A stretch of DNA of 64,000 nt from Taibaiella koreensis. GTDB taxonomy: Bacteria; Bacteroidota; Bacteroidia; Chitinophagales; Chitinophagaceae. The DNA lies in assembly GCF_003545715.1 (NCBI RefSeq), contig NZ_QVNU01000002.1:372001-436000 (forward strand), in the 5' to 3' direction. A program made the translations under genes and the position numbers. This document shows positions 1 to 8,442 of this stretch, in pieces. Each line of letters opens with the position of its first letter. Position 1 is the stretch's first letter. The notes below the pieces were generated by a model that was not told the origin of the DNA, ran no database searches, and saw nothing but the letters and a program-made list of their open reading frames with translations.

Positions 1-646
1 TATTTGTTGCCGACAGGGCTTTGTCGGCTGTCTGAGCCATCCAGGGGTTTACTTTGCGCAGTGCGAATCCGGAAGCAGATACTGTGGCGCCTCGGGCGGC
101 AACATTACTGCTCAGAGTACCGGATATGCTCAAGCCGTTTAGCTGTGCAGCATACTCTTGCCCGGTTTCTTCACGGGCATTAATGGTGACGGAGAAAGAA
201 CGCACACCTCTGAATGTCGCCGGGACCGCTACGTCGAGGCCCTGGTTCATAAACACATACCCCTTTCGCCATGCCGCCGGCAAGGCAAGCACCTCCCTCT
301 GACCATCTGCCTCGACGGTAATATTGAAAGCAGCAGGAGCATTGGTAAGGTAGAGCGAAGACAGGTGTATGGAAGCATTGTTCAGTGGAGTGGGCAACAT
401 AAATTTTACCGTGCAAAACCCCTGTAACAACCCCTTTGTTCCTATAACGATCTGATCGCCGTCGACCGTGGATTGGAACGCCGTAAAAGAGATTCCCGGT
501 GATGGCTGGCTTCCGGCCTTCCATTGGAAGGAGGAACTTCCGATCTGGGCAGCGATATCTCCGGGGATGCAGAACAAGGATAATAGCAATACCCAAATCC
601 CTCTGCGGAAGCTATTTTGGAACACATTTTCGGCTACGTGCATCAT
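1..646 (-). CDS. Secreted protein of unknown function, 3' end cut by window edge
   Basis: Reading leftward from the ATG at 646-644, 215 codons stay open to the edge. The N-terminus has a basic stretch (NSFRRG) followed by a hydrophobic core (WVLLLSLFCIPG) and an Ala-Ala-Gln end, a signal peptide with cleavage near residue 34. The mature part is rich in Ser, Thr, Asn and Val, as in beta-rich exported proteins; I recognise no family. Its ATG overlaps the stop of the upstream glycosyltransferase by one base (TAATG), so it is very probably translated with the polysaccharide operon. A polysaccharide-modifying or surface protein is possible but not shown. Confidence 0.75.
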   Translation of the reverse strand, partial: MMHVAENVFQNSFRRGIWVLLLSLFCIPGDIAAQIGSSSFQWKAGSQPSPGISFTAFQSTVDGDQIVIGTKGLLQGFCTVKFMLPTPLNNASIHLSSLYLTNAPAAFNITVEADGQREVLALPAAWRKGYVFMNQGLDVAVPATFRGVRSFSVTINAREETGQEYAAQLNGLSISGTLSSNVAARGATVSASGFALRKVNPWMAQTADKALSATN

Positions 647-1758
647 TACTTCAGGTTATGATATAGATGAACATGGTTTTGGATCATAATATGGATATCA
701 TACGCTTTTAAGAACAGGGCGGCATCCCTGATCATTCCCTCGCGCAGGTTGGTATCCTCCAGTATGCCGGATATCTTCTCTTCCAATACACCGTTATTTT
801 CGGGGGCGAACAGGAAACGATGATCGGGAACAATATTATTGATACCGGAAACATCGGATCCCAGGAACGGCCGTCCGGACGCAAGCGATTCCAAAGCTAC
901 GCCGGACAAGCCCTCATAATGGGAAGATAGTATACTGATATCAACAGATTTCATCAATGACGCTACATCATTCCGAAATCCCAGGAAATGAACTCTTCCC
1001 TTTATGCCCAACTGATCGCAAAAGGAACGGGCCTCTTCTTCCAAAGGGCCTCTGCCTGCCAGTAACAAATGTATATGCTCTGGCATAGATGTCATGGCTT
1101 CAAGGAGCCGTTTGTGATTCTTTTGGGTATCGAAGCGGGCTGTCATGAGCAAAAGCCGGGTATGCTCACTATCAATGTTCAGGGAGCGCAGCAATGTCGT
1201 TCGTTCTATAGCCTGAATGTGGTTAAACTTATCGATGTCGATTCCGTTCTTAATAACGATGATCTTTTCGCGATTGCCGCCGATCCAATGCTCCAGCCCG
1301 ATCTTTACTTCATCGGTAATCGCGATTATTTTTTTGTATCTCCCATATATGTAACGGTCCGGGCGCCTGAAATAAAATTTACCCCACCTTCTGTTACGGG
1401 TATTATGCTCGGTAAATACCAAGGGAATCCCGGCATTACGCAATGCAAGCGCAGCCCAATACATAGCCGGGAACAGGTGCACATGAATGATATCGTAATT
1501 CCGGTCAGCATTGCGAACGAAATGCCTGATCTTTTTTATCCCGGCCGGATGGTATACATTAGACAAGCCCAGATCATAGACAGGAATATGCATTTCTTCC
1601 AGTGATGCTATATAATCAGGAACAGAAGCTGTACCATTCAGCTGGAGTATCTCCATTTCAAATCCCAGTGCTTTGTACCGTGGCAACCCGTTAACCAGCA
1701 GTTTCTCCGCACCGCCGCTGCCCAAATTGTTTATGATATGTAATACTCTCATGGCCAT
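646..1758 (-). CDS. Glycosyltransferase family 4 (GT-B fold)
   Basis: A 370-residue cytoplasmic glycosyltransferase that should add one sugar to the lipid-linked repeat unit. The N-terminus has the GT4 acceptor-loop pattern NNLGSGGAE, and around residues 280-290 the E-x7-E donor-binding motif appears (EGLSGVALE) followed by ASGRPFLGSDVSG. Length is normal for GT4. ATG 1758 is used; ATG 1752, two codons later (MRVLHIIN), fits the family start equally well. It lies 3 bp after the Wzy-like gene and overlaps the next gene by one base, so it is inside the operon. Donor and acceptor cannot be read from sequence. Confidence 0.9.
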   Translation of the reverse strand: MAMRVLHIINNLGSGGAEKLLVNGLPRYKALGFEMEILQLNGTASVPDYIASLEEMHIPVYDLGLSNVYHPAGIKKIRHFVRNADRNYDIIHVHLFPAMYWAALALRNAGIPLVFTEHNTRNRRWGKFYFRRPDRYIYGRYKKIIAITDEVKIGLEHWIGGNREKIIVIKNGIDIDKFNHIQAIERTTLLRSLNIDSEHTRLLLMTARFDTQKNHKRLLEAMTSMPEHIHLLLAGRGPLEEEARSFCDQLGIKGRVHFLGFRNDVASLMKSVDISILSSHYEGLSGVALESLASGRPFLGSDVSGINNIVPDHRFLFAPENNGVLEEKISGILEDTNLREGMIRDAALFLKAYDIHIMIQNHVHLYHNLK

Positions 1759-1761
1759 GCG

Positions 1762-2853
1762 TTAGTCGTGCAAGAAGATGAATTGGTAATTATCGTTCCA
1801 GGGAATAAGGATGTATATCTTATAACACAAGACAATTATAGCGTAAAGGACAATAATTATCCTGTACGAGTTGATTTTAAGTAAGCTTGAAGCGCTGTTC
1901 CCTAACTGGTAGAGCAGACAGGGCAATAGTATGATCTCGGCCCTCAGGTAGTAAAGCGTGAGCCGTTGCGCAAATGCCGCATTGAACTTCAGCAAAGCAT
2001 AAATAAGACAGCCCCACATGAATAAATCTGCAAAGAGTCGCGTGGTCTTATCTTGTTTGATGACTTTCTGGTTAAGCGCCACCAGGAGCAGGATCAATAT
2101 ACGGGCGATATCCTTTATACCGAAGCCCAGGTCTTTATAGGTTGAATAATCCTGGAATTTCCCATACATGAATGAGTTGAGTTGGGCGATAGGCTTCAGG
2201 AAATCCATATTAATAAAAGAAGTGACCTGCATCAGCGTTACCAATATTAAGGCATGCCAATAATTGATCCTGATCTTTACCAGGAAGTAAGCAGGCAGGA
2301 AGATAATGGCCGACCGGTGAAAATTAAAGGCGAGGATGACCAACACTAGGAAAGGGAGCAACCGCCTTTTATCAATAAAGTCTACAGACCAGCATATCAG
2401 CCCCAGTGCAAAGTACTGTCGTATAATGCCCATATCGCCCTCGAGAAAGGTAGGTAGATACAAGAAGAGCGCCAGGAATATATAAGGGCTATACTTCGCT
2501 ATCCAGCGAAGCTTAAAAAATATGGAGGGTATGGCAAACAAAAAGAGAAAGGCATTATATGGCAAACTTTTCAGCAGGAAGTTAACTGTTACAAATGCAG
2601 GCTCTATTACGCCCATCCCGCTTATGGCATCCGGCAGGTTGTCGAACTGGGCTATCCATTTGAATATCTCCAAGTAGGAGGTATAGTCGGCGCCCACCAT
2701 ATACCTGAGCCCTGCAATACAGACTAATACTACTCCTATTGGCCACAGGGAAGCCGTTTTGTACAGGCGCAAGGATCTGTCCCCGCCCAGGATATAGATC
2801 TCCAGCAGCGACAGGAGAAAGAAAGCAAGGGAGAGAAAATAATATATCGTCAA
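1762..2853 (-). CDS. EpsG-like polysaccharide polymerase (Wzy)
   Basis: A 363-residue integral membrane protein with about ten hydrophobic segments, resembling the EpsG family of O-antigen/exopolysaccharide polymerases. The short motif RYMVGADYTSY near residues 49-59 matches the Arg-Gly-x-Asp-Tyr signature of EpsG proteins. It would join undecaprenyl-linked repeat units at the periplasmic face. The start is TTG (2853-2851): an in-frame TAA lies three codons upstream and no ATG occurs before about residue 60. It is the only Wzy candidate in the locus and lies between two GT4 genes, as expected. Confidence 0.75.
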   Translation of the reverse strand: MTIYYFLSLAFFLLSLLEIYILGGDRSLRLYKTASLWPIGVVLVCIAGLRYMVGADYTSYLEIFKWIAQFDNLPDAISGMGVIEPAFVTVNFLLKSLPYNAFLFLFAIPSIFFKLRWIAKYSPYIFLALFLYLPTFLEGDMGIIRQYFALGLICWSVDFIDKRRLLPFLVLVILAFNFHRSAIIFLPAYFLVKIRINYWHALILVTLMQVTSFINMDFLKPIAQLNSFMYGKFQDYSTYKDLGFGIKDIARILILLLVALNQKVIKQDKTTRLFADLFMWGCLIYALLKFNAAFAQRLTLYYLRAEIILLPCLLYQLGNSASSLLKINSYRIIIVLYAIIVLCYKIYILIPWNDNYQFIFLHD

Positions 2854-2859
2854 AAGAAG

Positions 2860-3972
2860 TTATTTATTGGATACTTGCGTCATAAAAGATAGCCTGTCTC
2901 TTTCTTTAATTGTTACGGAAACAAGCGGGGCAATTACGTCTGGACTTATCTTTTGATGTTTCCACTTTTGTACAAACGTACGGATGTCTTCTATACGGGG
3001 CAAAATACAGTCTTCTTTATTCTCCAATTGCAGCACAAAGTCTTGTCCCTGAAAGTCGGCATCATAGTAGGCAATGATCATGGGCAAACCCAAAGCCGCA
3101 TATTCTCTAACCTTCAGCGGGCAGGCCTCTTCCATATTTTTCCGGTGCAGGGCCAGGGTGCCTACACCGATATCGGCCTTATGATAAAGCGCCATCAGCG
3201 CGTCTTTATCCAGGTACCCGTGTACAAAAAAGTTGGCCCTTTCCACCCCCGGCGCTTCAATCCCGACCAGGTGAAAATCGGCTTCTGGCATCTGTTCAGC
3301 CATAAGGTAGAACTTATCGGCTCCATGCCAGTCCTGGTGCGGGCTTCCCACCAGAATAATATTTGCCCGTTCTTGATGCCCGGTACCGGACCGTCTTTCG
3401 CGCACAGCTGCAAAATTGTCTGTATTGATACCATTGGATATCGTGCAGACTGGCTTGCCATAAGCCTTGAACTGATCCCGGATCTCATTGGTTACGCCGA
3501 TAAAACCATCAATGGTACTATAAAGCTTTTCCTGATAAAGCGCATACAACTTGCGGGCTTTATAGCTATATAGCTTCAGCTCATCCTTAAGGAGCGTGTT
3601 GCTTTCCAGTACCACAGTGTAGGCGCTCAATAGCTTGTTCAGGCCGGGAAAGCCCACCATCTCCCGCATGTAGATAAGATCCGGCTGAAGGGTTTCCAGG
3701 TATTGCTTTATTTCACGCAGTCCTACGATCTTATTCAGGATATTGTATACCTGGCCTTTTACAAACCTGGGGATGATTCCGCTGACCGGGATACAGATTC
3801 CCGCAACCTTTGGTGTGAGCTTAATATCTGTCTTGTTTATCCGGAACGGCGCCAGGCAGGCGACATGCACTTCATGACCCATTTCCACCCAGTAATTGAT
3901 CTGGGTATTCATCTTATTGAGCACGCCAGAGGTGATATCGATATTTATATCTGCTACATATACGATCTTCAT
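2860..3972 (-). CDS. Glycosyltransferase family 4 (GT-B fold)
   Basis: A 370-residue GT-B glycosyltransferase. It starts MKIVYVADINID and has the Gly-rich N-domain turn. The C-domain contains LVGSPHQDWHGAD and an E-rich donor loop (EEACPLKVREYAALGLPMI) where GT4 enzymes bind the nucleotide sugar. It shares little with the other GT4 here, so a different linkage is likely. It sits 6 bp before the Wzy-like gene. Its place next to amidotransferase set 1 suggests, but does not show, that it handles the amidinated sugar or its acceptor. Confidence 0.85.
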   Translation of the reverse strand: MKIVYVADINIDITSGVLNKMNTQINYWVEMGHEVHVACLAPFRINKTDIKLTPKVAGICIPVSGIIPRFVKGQVYNILNKIVGLREIKQYLETLQPDLIYMREMVGFPGLNKLLSAYTVVLESNTLLKDELKLYSYKARKLYALYQEKLYSTIDGFIGVTNEIRDQFKAYGKPVCTISNGINTDNFAAVRERRSGTGHQERANIILVGSPHQDWHGADKFYLMAEQMPEADFHLVGIEAPGVERANFFVHGYLDKDALMALYHKADIGVGTLALHRKNMEEACPLKVREYAALGLPMIIAYYDADFQGQDFVLQLENKEDCILPRIEDIRTFVQKWKHQKISPDVIAPLVSVTIKERDRLSFMTQVSNK

Positions 3973-4003
3973 GACCTGTATTTTCCTGCGCCTGACTATG
4001 TGG

Positions 4004-5110
4004 CTATTTTCTTAAAATAAACTTACCCAGCTTTACCACCTTCTTCATCAAGTCGTTCTCTGTGCCGTAATAGGCATGGGTAAAGGGTTTTGCTTCCATC
4101 ATCTTGTCAAATTCGCTTTCCGCAAAATCCAGCTTCTTCAATACATAATCCTTATCCCTGGCCAGTTCTTCCGGAGCATACAGGGGCTTTGCCAATTCTT
4201 CGAGCGCCTGCTCCCTGCTTATTTCTCCATTACGGATCAAGGCGGACAAATGGACCTTTCTCTTATCAACATTGAACTTTGTTGGCAGGATGTAAGCCTG
4301 GTAGAATTTGGTAAAAACAGATTCATAGTGCTTCCCGCCATAATACTGCCAGCCGAATTCTTCTTTTAGCGCCTCCATGGCACTGTTCTTGTTGTAGTTG
4401 ATCATGTTCAGCGGCTCTGCGTATACGCCACCGATCCCGAATTTCTCGATGAACAGCATTTTCAGCGTGCTGGTAGTGGGGAACCGGTCAATTTTACGGG
4501 TTCCGAATTGCTTCTGAATGCCACGAATGTTCTTGATATCTCTTTTATTCCAGACCCAGGCCTGCGGCATGCCATGCTCGGTGGTATAGTTGGTGCCGGA
4601 TAGGACATACTTTATCTTATGTTTGCCCCGTAGCCGGAACATGGTAGCCATGATCGCATGATCGGACAGCATCTCTATATCGATGACGCCGGCTTTAAAA
4701 AAGGAACGCTGCAGGTCTTTAAATTCGGGCCAGTCGATCACATAAGTCTGCAGATCAAAGCCGCAGGTACTGATGATCTTTTTGATGTTGTTGACAGCGA
4801 TCTCCGAGTTCCAGCCGTTATCAAAGTGGACACACAAGGGATTTAATCCCATCTTTTTGGCGAGCAGCGCTACATAAGAACTATCGACACCACCGCTAAG
4901 GCCGACAACAGAATCGTATTTTCCTTTGCTTTCGGCTTTTATTTCACGGGCCAGCCTGGCCAGATTTTCTGCTTCTTGTTCGGGCGTGAAATGATATTGC
5001 GGTAATTTTTGTTCCGCGTCCAGGCAATAGTTACATACTCCATCTCCATTGAAAACAATGTTGGGATCCGTAGTATCCATGACGCATTTTGTACAAACCT
5101 GGTATTTCAT
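4004..5110 (-). CDS. N-acetyl sugar amidotransferase, set 1 (WbpG-like)
   Basis: This PP-loop ATP pyrophosphatase is of the WbpG/PseA family, which adenylates the N-acetyl group of a sugar and replaces the oxygen with ammonia to give an acetamidino group. Visible features are two zinc-knuckle Cys pairs (C6/C9 and C26/C29) and the PP-loop SGGVDSS at residues 72-78. Length of 368 residues is typical. ATG 5110 (MKYQVCTKC) is preferred over an upstream TTG at 5125 that overlaps the hisF stop, because family members begin at this Met. Ammonia should come from the adjacent HisF/HisH pair. In Pseudomonas aeruginosa O5, WbpG acts in making the 3-acetamidino mannuronic acid, so the WbpABDE product here is the likely substrate. 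Confidence 0.88.
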   Translation of the reverse strand: MKYQVCTKCVMDTTDPNIVFNGDGVCNYCLDAEQKLPQYHFTPEQEAENLARLAREIKAESKGKYDSVVGLSGGVDSSYVALLAKKMGLNPLCVHFDNGWNSEIAVNNIKKIISTCGFDLQTYVIDWPEFKDLQRSFFKAGVIDIEMLSDHAIMATMFRLRGKHKIKYVLSGTNYTTEHGMPQAWVWNKRDIKNIRGIQKQFGTRKIDRFPTTSTLKMLFIEKFGIGGVYAEPLNMINYNKNSAMEALKEEFGWQYYGGKHYESVFTKFYQAYILPTKFNVDKRKVHLSALIRNGEISREQALEELAKPLYAPEELARDKDYVLKKLDFAESEFDKMMEAKPFTHAYYGTENDLMKKVVKLGKFILRK

Positions 5111-5121
5111 AAGTTCTGGGC

Positions 5122-5874
5122 TCAAATTGAATTTAGCTGTTCCTCGGTCGGGTAATTGATCAACACCCCTTTTATACTGCCTACAAATACAAACATGCTG
5201 CCAGCGGCGGCGGCGGCGGCTCCGGCCTGAAAGGCCTCTTTAAAATGGGATAGCTTACCGGCCCCGCCATTGGCGATCACCGGAATATTTACCGCAGCAG
5301 CCACCTGGCGTATCAGGTCCGTATCATAACCGCTCATCGTTCCCTCCTTGTCTATTGCCGTGAGAATGACTTCTCCGGCGCCAAGGGCTTCCATCTTCCG
5401 CGCAAAGCTTACAGGATCCTGCCCCGTGGCCTTTTTACCATTGGCTACAAAAACCTTTTTCCCGCCGAACAGGCTGCCTTTCACATCGATCGACACCACG
5501 GTACTGCTACTGCCGAATTCCCGGGCTGTTTGCGTAATCAGGTCGCGATTCTGGAACGCGCTGGTGTTGAAGATCACTTTCTCTACACCGGAATGCAATA
5601 TTTTCCTGACCTGTTCTATTTTATTCAGCCCACCTCCGTACGACATCGGCATGAATGCTTCTGATGCTACTTCTTTAATGAGGGCGTAATTAGGCTCTCT
5701 GTTGTTGGCCGTACAGTCGATGTCGAGCAGGGATATTTCGTCGGCATAGCTGTCGTTAAAGATCTTTACGGCGTTGATAGGGTCGCCTACATATTCATGC
5801 TTTTTGAATTTCTCGCCTTTAACAAGCCCTCCATCCTGCAGCAACAATATAGGGATAACTCTTGGCCTTATCAT
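5122..5874 (-). CDS. hisF: HisF-like ammonia-channel subunit, set 1
   Basis: A 250-residue TIM-barrel homologue of the imidazole glycerol-phosphate synthase cyclase subunit. No other histidine genes are present, and it lies between HisH and a sugar amidotransferase, so it most likely channels ammonia to that enzyme. The N-terminal strand reads VIPILLLQDGG: the catalytic Asp11 of true HisF is Leu, while the Asp130 equivalent (SIDVKG) remains. Loss of Asp11 argues against PRFAR cyclisation. A six-Ala run is encoded by a GCC microsatellite (5204-5220). ATG 5874 is chosen over TTG 5883. Confidence 0.87.
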   Translation of the reverse strand: MIRPRVIPILLLQDGGLVKGEKFKKHEYVGDPINAVKIFNDSYADEISLLDIDCTANNREPNYALIKEVASEAFMPMSYGGGLNKIEQVRKILHSGVEKVIFNTSAFQNRDLITQTAREFGSSSTVVSIDVKGSLFGGKKVFVANGKKATGQDPVSFARKMEALGAGEVILTAIDKEGTMSGYDTDLIRQVAAAVNIPVIANGGAGKLSHFKEAFQAGAAAAAAGSMFVFVGSIKGVLINYPTEEQLNSI

Positions 5875-5893
5875 GGGATGCAAATTTAGGCTA

Positions 5894-6505
5894 TTAAAGC
5901 GAGGAAAAATTTTGTAATAGCTTCATCCCGTATTTGTGGCTTTTTTCGGGATGGAACTGTGTGGCAAAAATATTGTCTTTTTGTATGGCGCAGGTAAAGG
6001 CGCTGCCATAGTCGGTTGTTCCCATAATATCTTCGGCCTGGTTGCAGTGCACATAGTAGGAATGCACAAAATAGAATCGTTGCTCTTCGCTTCCGTCGAG
6101 CAATGGATTGGGTTTATGCACCGTTACCGTGTTCCATCCCATATGTGGTATCTTATAAGGGCTGCCCGGAGGAAAGGAAAAGTTCACGGTTTCGGCGTCG
6201 ATAAAGCCCAGGCCCGGTTTTTGTCCCTCTTCGCTGCCTTTGGTCAGCAATTGCATACCCAGGCAGATGCCCAAAAAGGGCTTTTTGTCCTCCAACGCAC
6301 ATTTGCGCAAGATCGGTATAAGACCGCTGTTTCCCAGGCACTCCATGCCTCTATCAAAGGCACCAACACCCGGCAATAATATTTTGTCGGCCTGCGCTAT
6401 CTCTTGCTCCTGGCGGGTAAAGACCACATCCTTTACCCCGATGCGCTTGAACATGTTGATCACCGAGCCGATATTGCCCACGCCGTAATCTATAATTGCG
6501 ATCAT
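5894..6505 (-). CDS. hisH: HisH-like glutamine amidotransferase, set 1
   Basis: A class I glutamine amidotransferase of 203 residues. The nucleophile C81 lies in GICLGMQ, and H185 and E187 in FHPEK complete the triad, so glutaminase activity should be intact. It would release ammonia into the HisF barrel for the sugar amidotransferase downstream. ATG 6505 overlaps the Wzx stop as ATGA, indicating translational coupling; the longer frame upstream lies inside wzx and is not needed. A canonical role in histidine synthesis is unlikely because no other his gene is near and the partner HisF lacks Asp11. Confidence 0.88.
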   Translation of the reverse strand: MIAIIDYGVGNIGSVINMFKRIGVKDVVFTRQEQEIAQADKILLPGVGAFDRGMECLGNSGLIPILRKCALEDKKPFLGICLGMQLLTKGSEEGQKPGLGFIDAETVNFSFPPGSPYKIPHMGWNTVTVHKPNPLLDGSEEQRFYFVHSYYVHCNQAEDIMGTTDYGSAFTCAIQKDNIFATQFHPEKSHKYGMKLLQNFSSL

Positions 6506-7944
6506 AATTCCATTTCTTTTAACATGTATATCCATTTGCGGTTTTTCCACAAAACGAATACTGAAAGGAGAGCCAAACCAAAAGTTATTGATAGCTTTCC
6601 TATAACACTGAAATCACGGATCCACATAACACCGACCGTAGAAATGAGGATAAGTCCTAGCCAGGCCATTGGATAATATTTCTGACTATTCAGTTTTTTG
6701 AATGCCTTCAGATAAAACCCGGAAAATCCGATATACATCAGCCCAATGAAAGTGGAGACCACTACAGCATAAATGCCCCAAAACGGAATTAAGATCATAT
6801 TGAGTACTACATTAATTAGCCCCCCTATAAATGATATCTTCCACAGATGGTTAGTCTTTTCTTCAAAACCAAGGCGGCTCACGGGTACCCAATACATAGG
6901 CCGGTAAGTATAGCTCATAATAATAATGATGACAAAAGGATAGGTAGCTGCTAATTCCGCATTTGAAGACAGAGCATTCAGGATTTCCCGGCACCATATA
7001 GCGATTAGAACCGTACCCAACAGGAAGATAGCCTGGAGCAAAAAGGTGAAAATCTTTACCTGTCGCTCACCATCTTCTGTTCTTAGCGAATACGACCTGG
7101 TATAAAAGGGGCTCACGGCCATTCCTATTGCATTACCTACCAGCTCGGCATAATTGCCGAAGTTATAAGCAAAGTTGTATTGACCAATCAGATGCAAGGG
7201 CTGCTTGTAAATATCCAGGATTACTCTGTCAGAAGTATTGAGCAGATAGGCAGAATACGTATGGGGGATAGTAGGTAAGCCTACCTTCAAGTGAGGCATC
7301 AACCGCCTGATTCGAATCTTAAAAATAGGTAGTAATTTTTGCTGAAGTATTACTGGCCTGAAAAAATACAGTGCGTTAAAAAGTGAGGCAGCGAAAAGGG
7401 CCATGAAAAATGACATGTATTGTACATGCCAGTGAACAACAGCGATATAATTAACACTAATTGAGATGATCCCAGAGCATATTGAGCTAATCGCAATTGG
7501 TATAGGCTTGGAACTAAACTGGTAAAAGCGCTGTCCGTATAACGAAATGATATCGAAAAATACCGCAGGAATCACTATGTAAAACAACAGTGACCAAATA
7601 TTATCTCCTACCTTATTATGTAAGGTCAAGTACAAAACTATCGCGAGAATAATTCCATAAAAGATGCCCCATATACTTAGAATTCCCATCAATTGACGCC
7701 ATACAATCTTCCATCTTTTTTCATTAGCAGTATACCGGAAAAAGAAATTAACAAGCACTTGTGTGAACCCGAGATCGCGCAGGCCACTCAATGCCGCTAC
7801 ATATGCTGTAGCCAGCCCCCATATTGCATAATCATCTGCCGTAAGATACCGTGTTATGATCGGCAAAAGAAAAATCCCTACCAACTTGGGTAATTGCGGC
7901 CCAATGGCATAGATGAGAGAATCTGAGAAAAGTTTTTTGATCAC
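6502..7944 (-). CDS. Wzx-like oligosaccharide flippase
   Basis: A 480-residue polytopic membrane protein of the polysaccharide/MATE-like exporter superfamily with about 12-14 hydrophobic segments. The N-terminus (GPQLPKLVGIFLLPIITRYL) is typical of Wzx. It should flip the undecaprenyl-linked repeat unit across the inner membrane. The start is GTG at 7944-7942, overlapping the acetyltransferase stop by one base (TAGTG); no ATG lies near. The gene looks AT-richer than the flanking sugar-synthesis genes, as is common for serotype-specific flippases. Confidence 0.88.
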   Translation of the reverse strand: MIKKLFSDSLIYAIGPQLPKLVGIFLLPIITRYLTADDYAIWGLATAYVAALSGLRDLGFTQVLVNFFFRYTANEKRWKIVWRQLMGILSIWGIFYGIILAIVLYLTLHNKVGDNIWSLLFYIVIPAVFFDIISLYGQRFYQFSSKPIPIAISSICSGIISISVNYIAVVHWHVQYMSFFMALFAASLFNALYFFRPVILQQKLLPIFKIRIRRLMPHLKVGLPTIPHTYSAYLLNTSDRVILDIYKQPLHLIGQYNFAYNFGNYAELVGNAIGMAVSPFYTRSYSLRTEDGERQVKIFTFLLQAIFLLGTVLIAIWCREILNALSSNAELAATYPFVIIIIMSYTYRPMYWVPVSRLGFEEKTNHLWKISFIGGLINVVLNMILIPFWGIYAVVVSTFIGLMYIGFSGFYLKAFKKLNSQKYYPMAWLGLILISTVGVMWIRDFSVIGKLSITFGLALLSVFVLWKNRKWIYMLKEMEL

Positions 7945-8438
7945 TACTTATACTGCTTATATCTGATCAAACGGGCGGGTACTCCTCCAACTATCGCATT
8001 TTCCGCTACGTCTTTTGTTACAACGCTATTGGCTCCGATAACTGAATTATTGCCAATTCTTATGCCAGGGTTAATAAATGCGTTGGCTCCTATCCATACA
8101 TAATCGCCAATAATGACATCTCCATATTTTTCAGGTATAGGCTTGATCGAGAAATCATAATCGGGAATTGCCGACTGGGTATAACATCTTACATTGTGAC
8201 TGATCATACATCCCTGCCCTATAACGATCTTATATCCTTTGGCGGCCTGCCAGGTCGAATATTCACCTACATAAGAATCGGCACCAGTGACAATTGTTCC
8301 TTCGCCGTACATAAGAATATCCTTCCCATTAAAGCGAAAATCCTTATCGATGTCATATTTCTGTCTGAACTGTGTATATATCCTTTGTTGATGAGCCAGT
8401 AAAAGACGTTCAAATACACGAAAAAATAACTTCTTCAT
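7944..8438 (-). CDS. Hexapeptide-repeat acetyltransferase (WbbJ/CatB-like)
   Basis: A 164-residue left-handed beta-helix acyltransferase. Imperfect hexapeptide repeats run through the C-terminal half (VIIGDYVWIGANAF, then IRIGNNSVIGANSV) and it ends with the usual VGGVPARLI. It probably O-acetylates a sugar of the repeat unit or a precursor; the acceptor is unknown. It lies between the GT-B gene and wzx with 4 bp and -1 bp spacing, an assembly-gene context that favours glycan decoration over small-molecule acetylation. Confidence 0.85.
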   Translation of the reverse strand: MKKLFFRVFERLLLAHQQRIYTQFRQKYDIDKDFRFNGKDILMYGEGTIVTGADSYVGEYSTWQAAKGYKIVIGQGCMISHNVRCYTQSAIPDYDFSIKPIPEKYGDVIIGDYVWIGANAFINPGIRIGNNSVIGANSVVTKDVAENAIVGGVPARLIRYKQYK

Positions 8439-8442
8439 ATCG

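Noticed and set aside
1069-1605. Plus-strand frame of 178 codons inside the first GT4 gene
   Set aside because: It is opposite a gene with intact GT4 motifs and shows no recognisable product.
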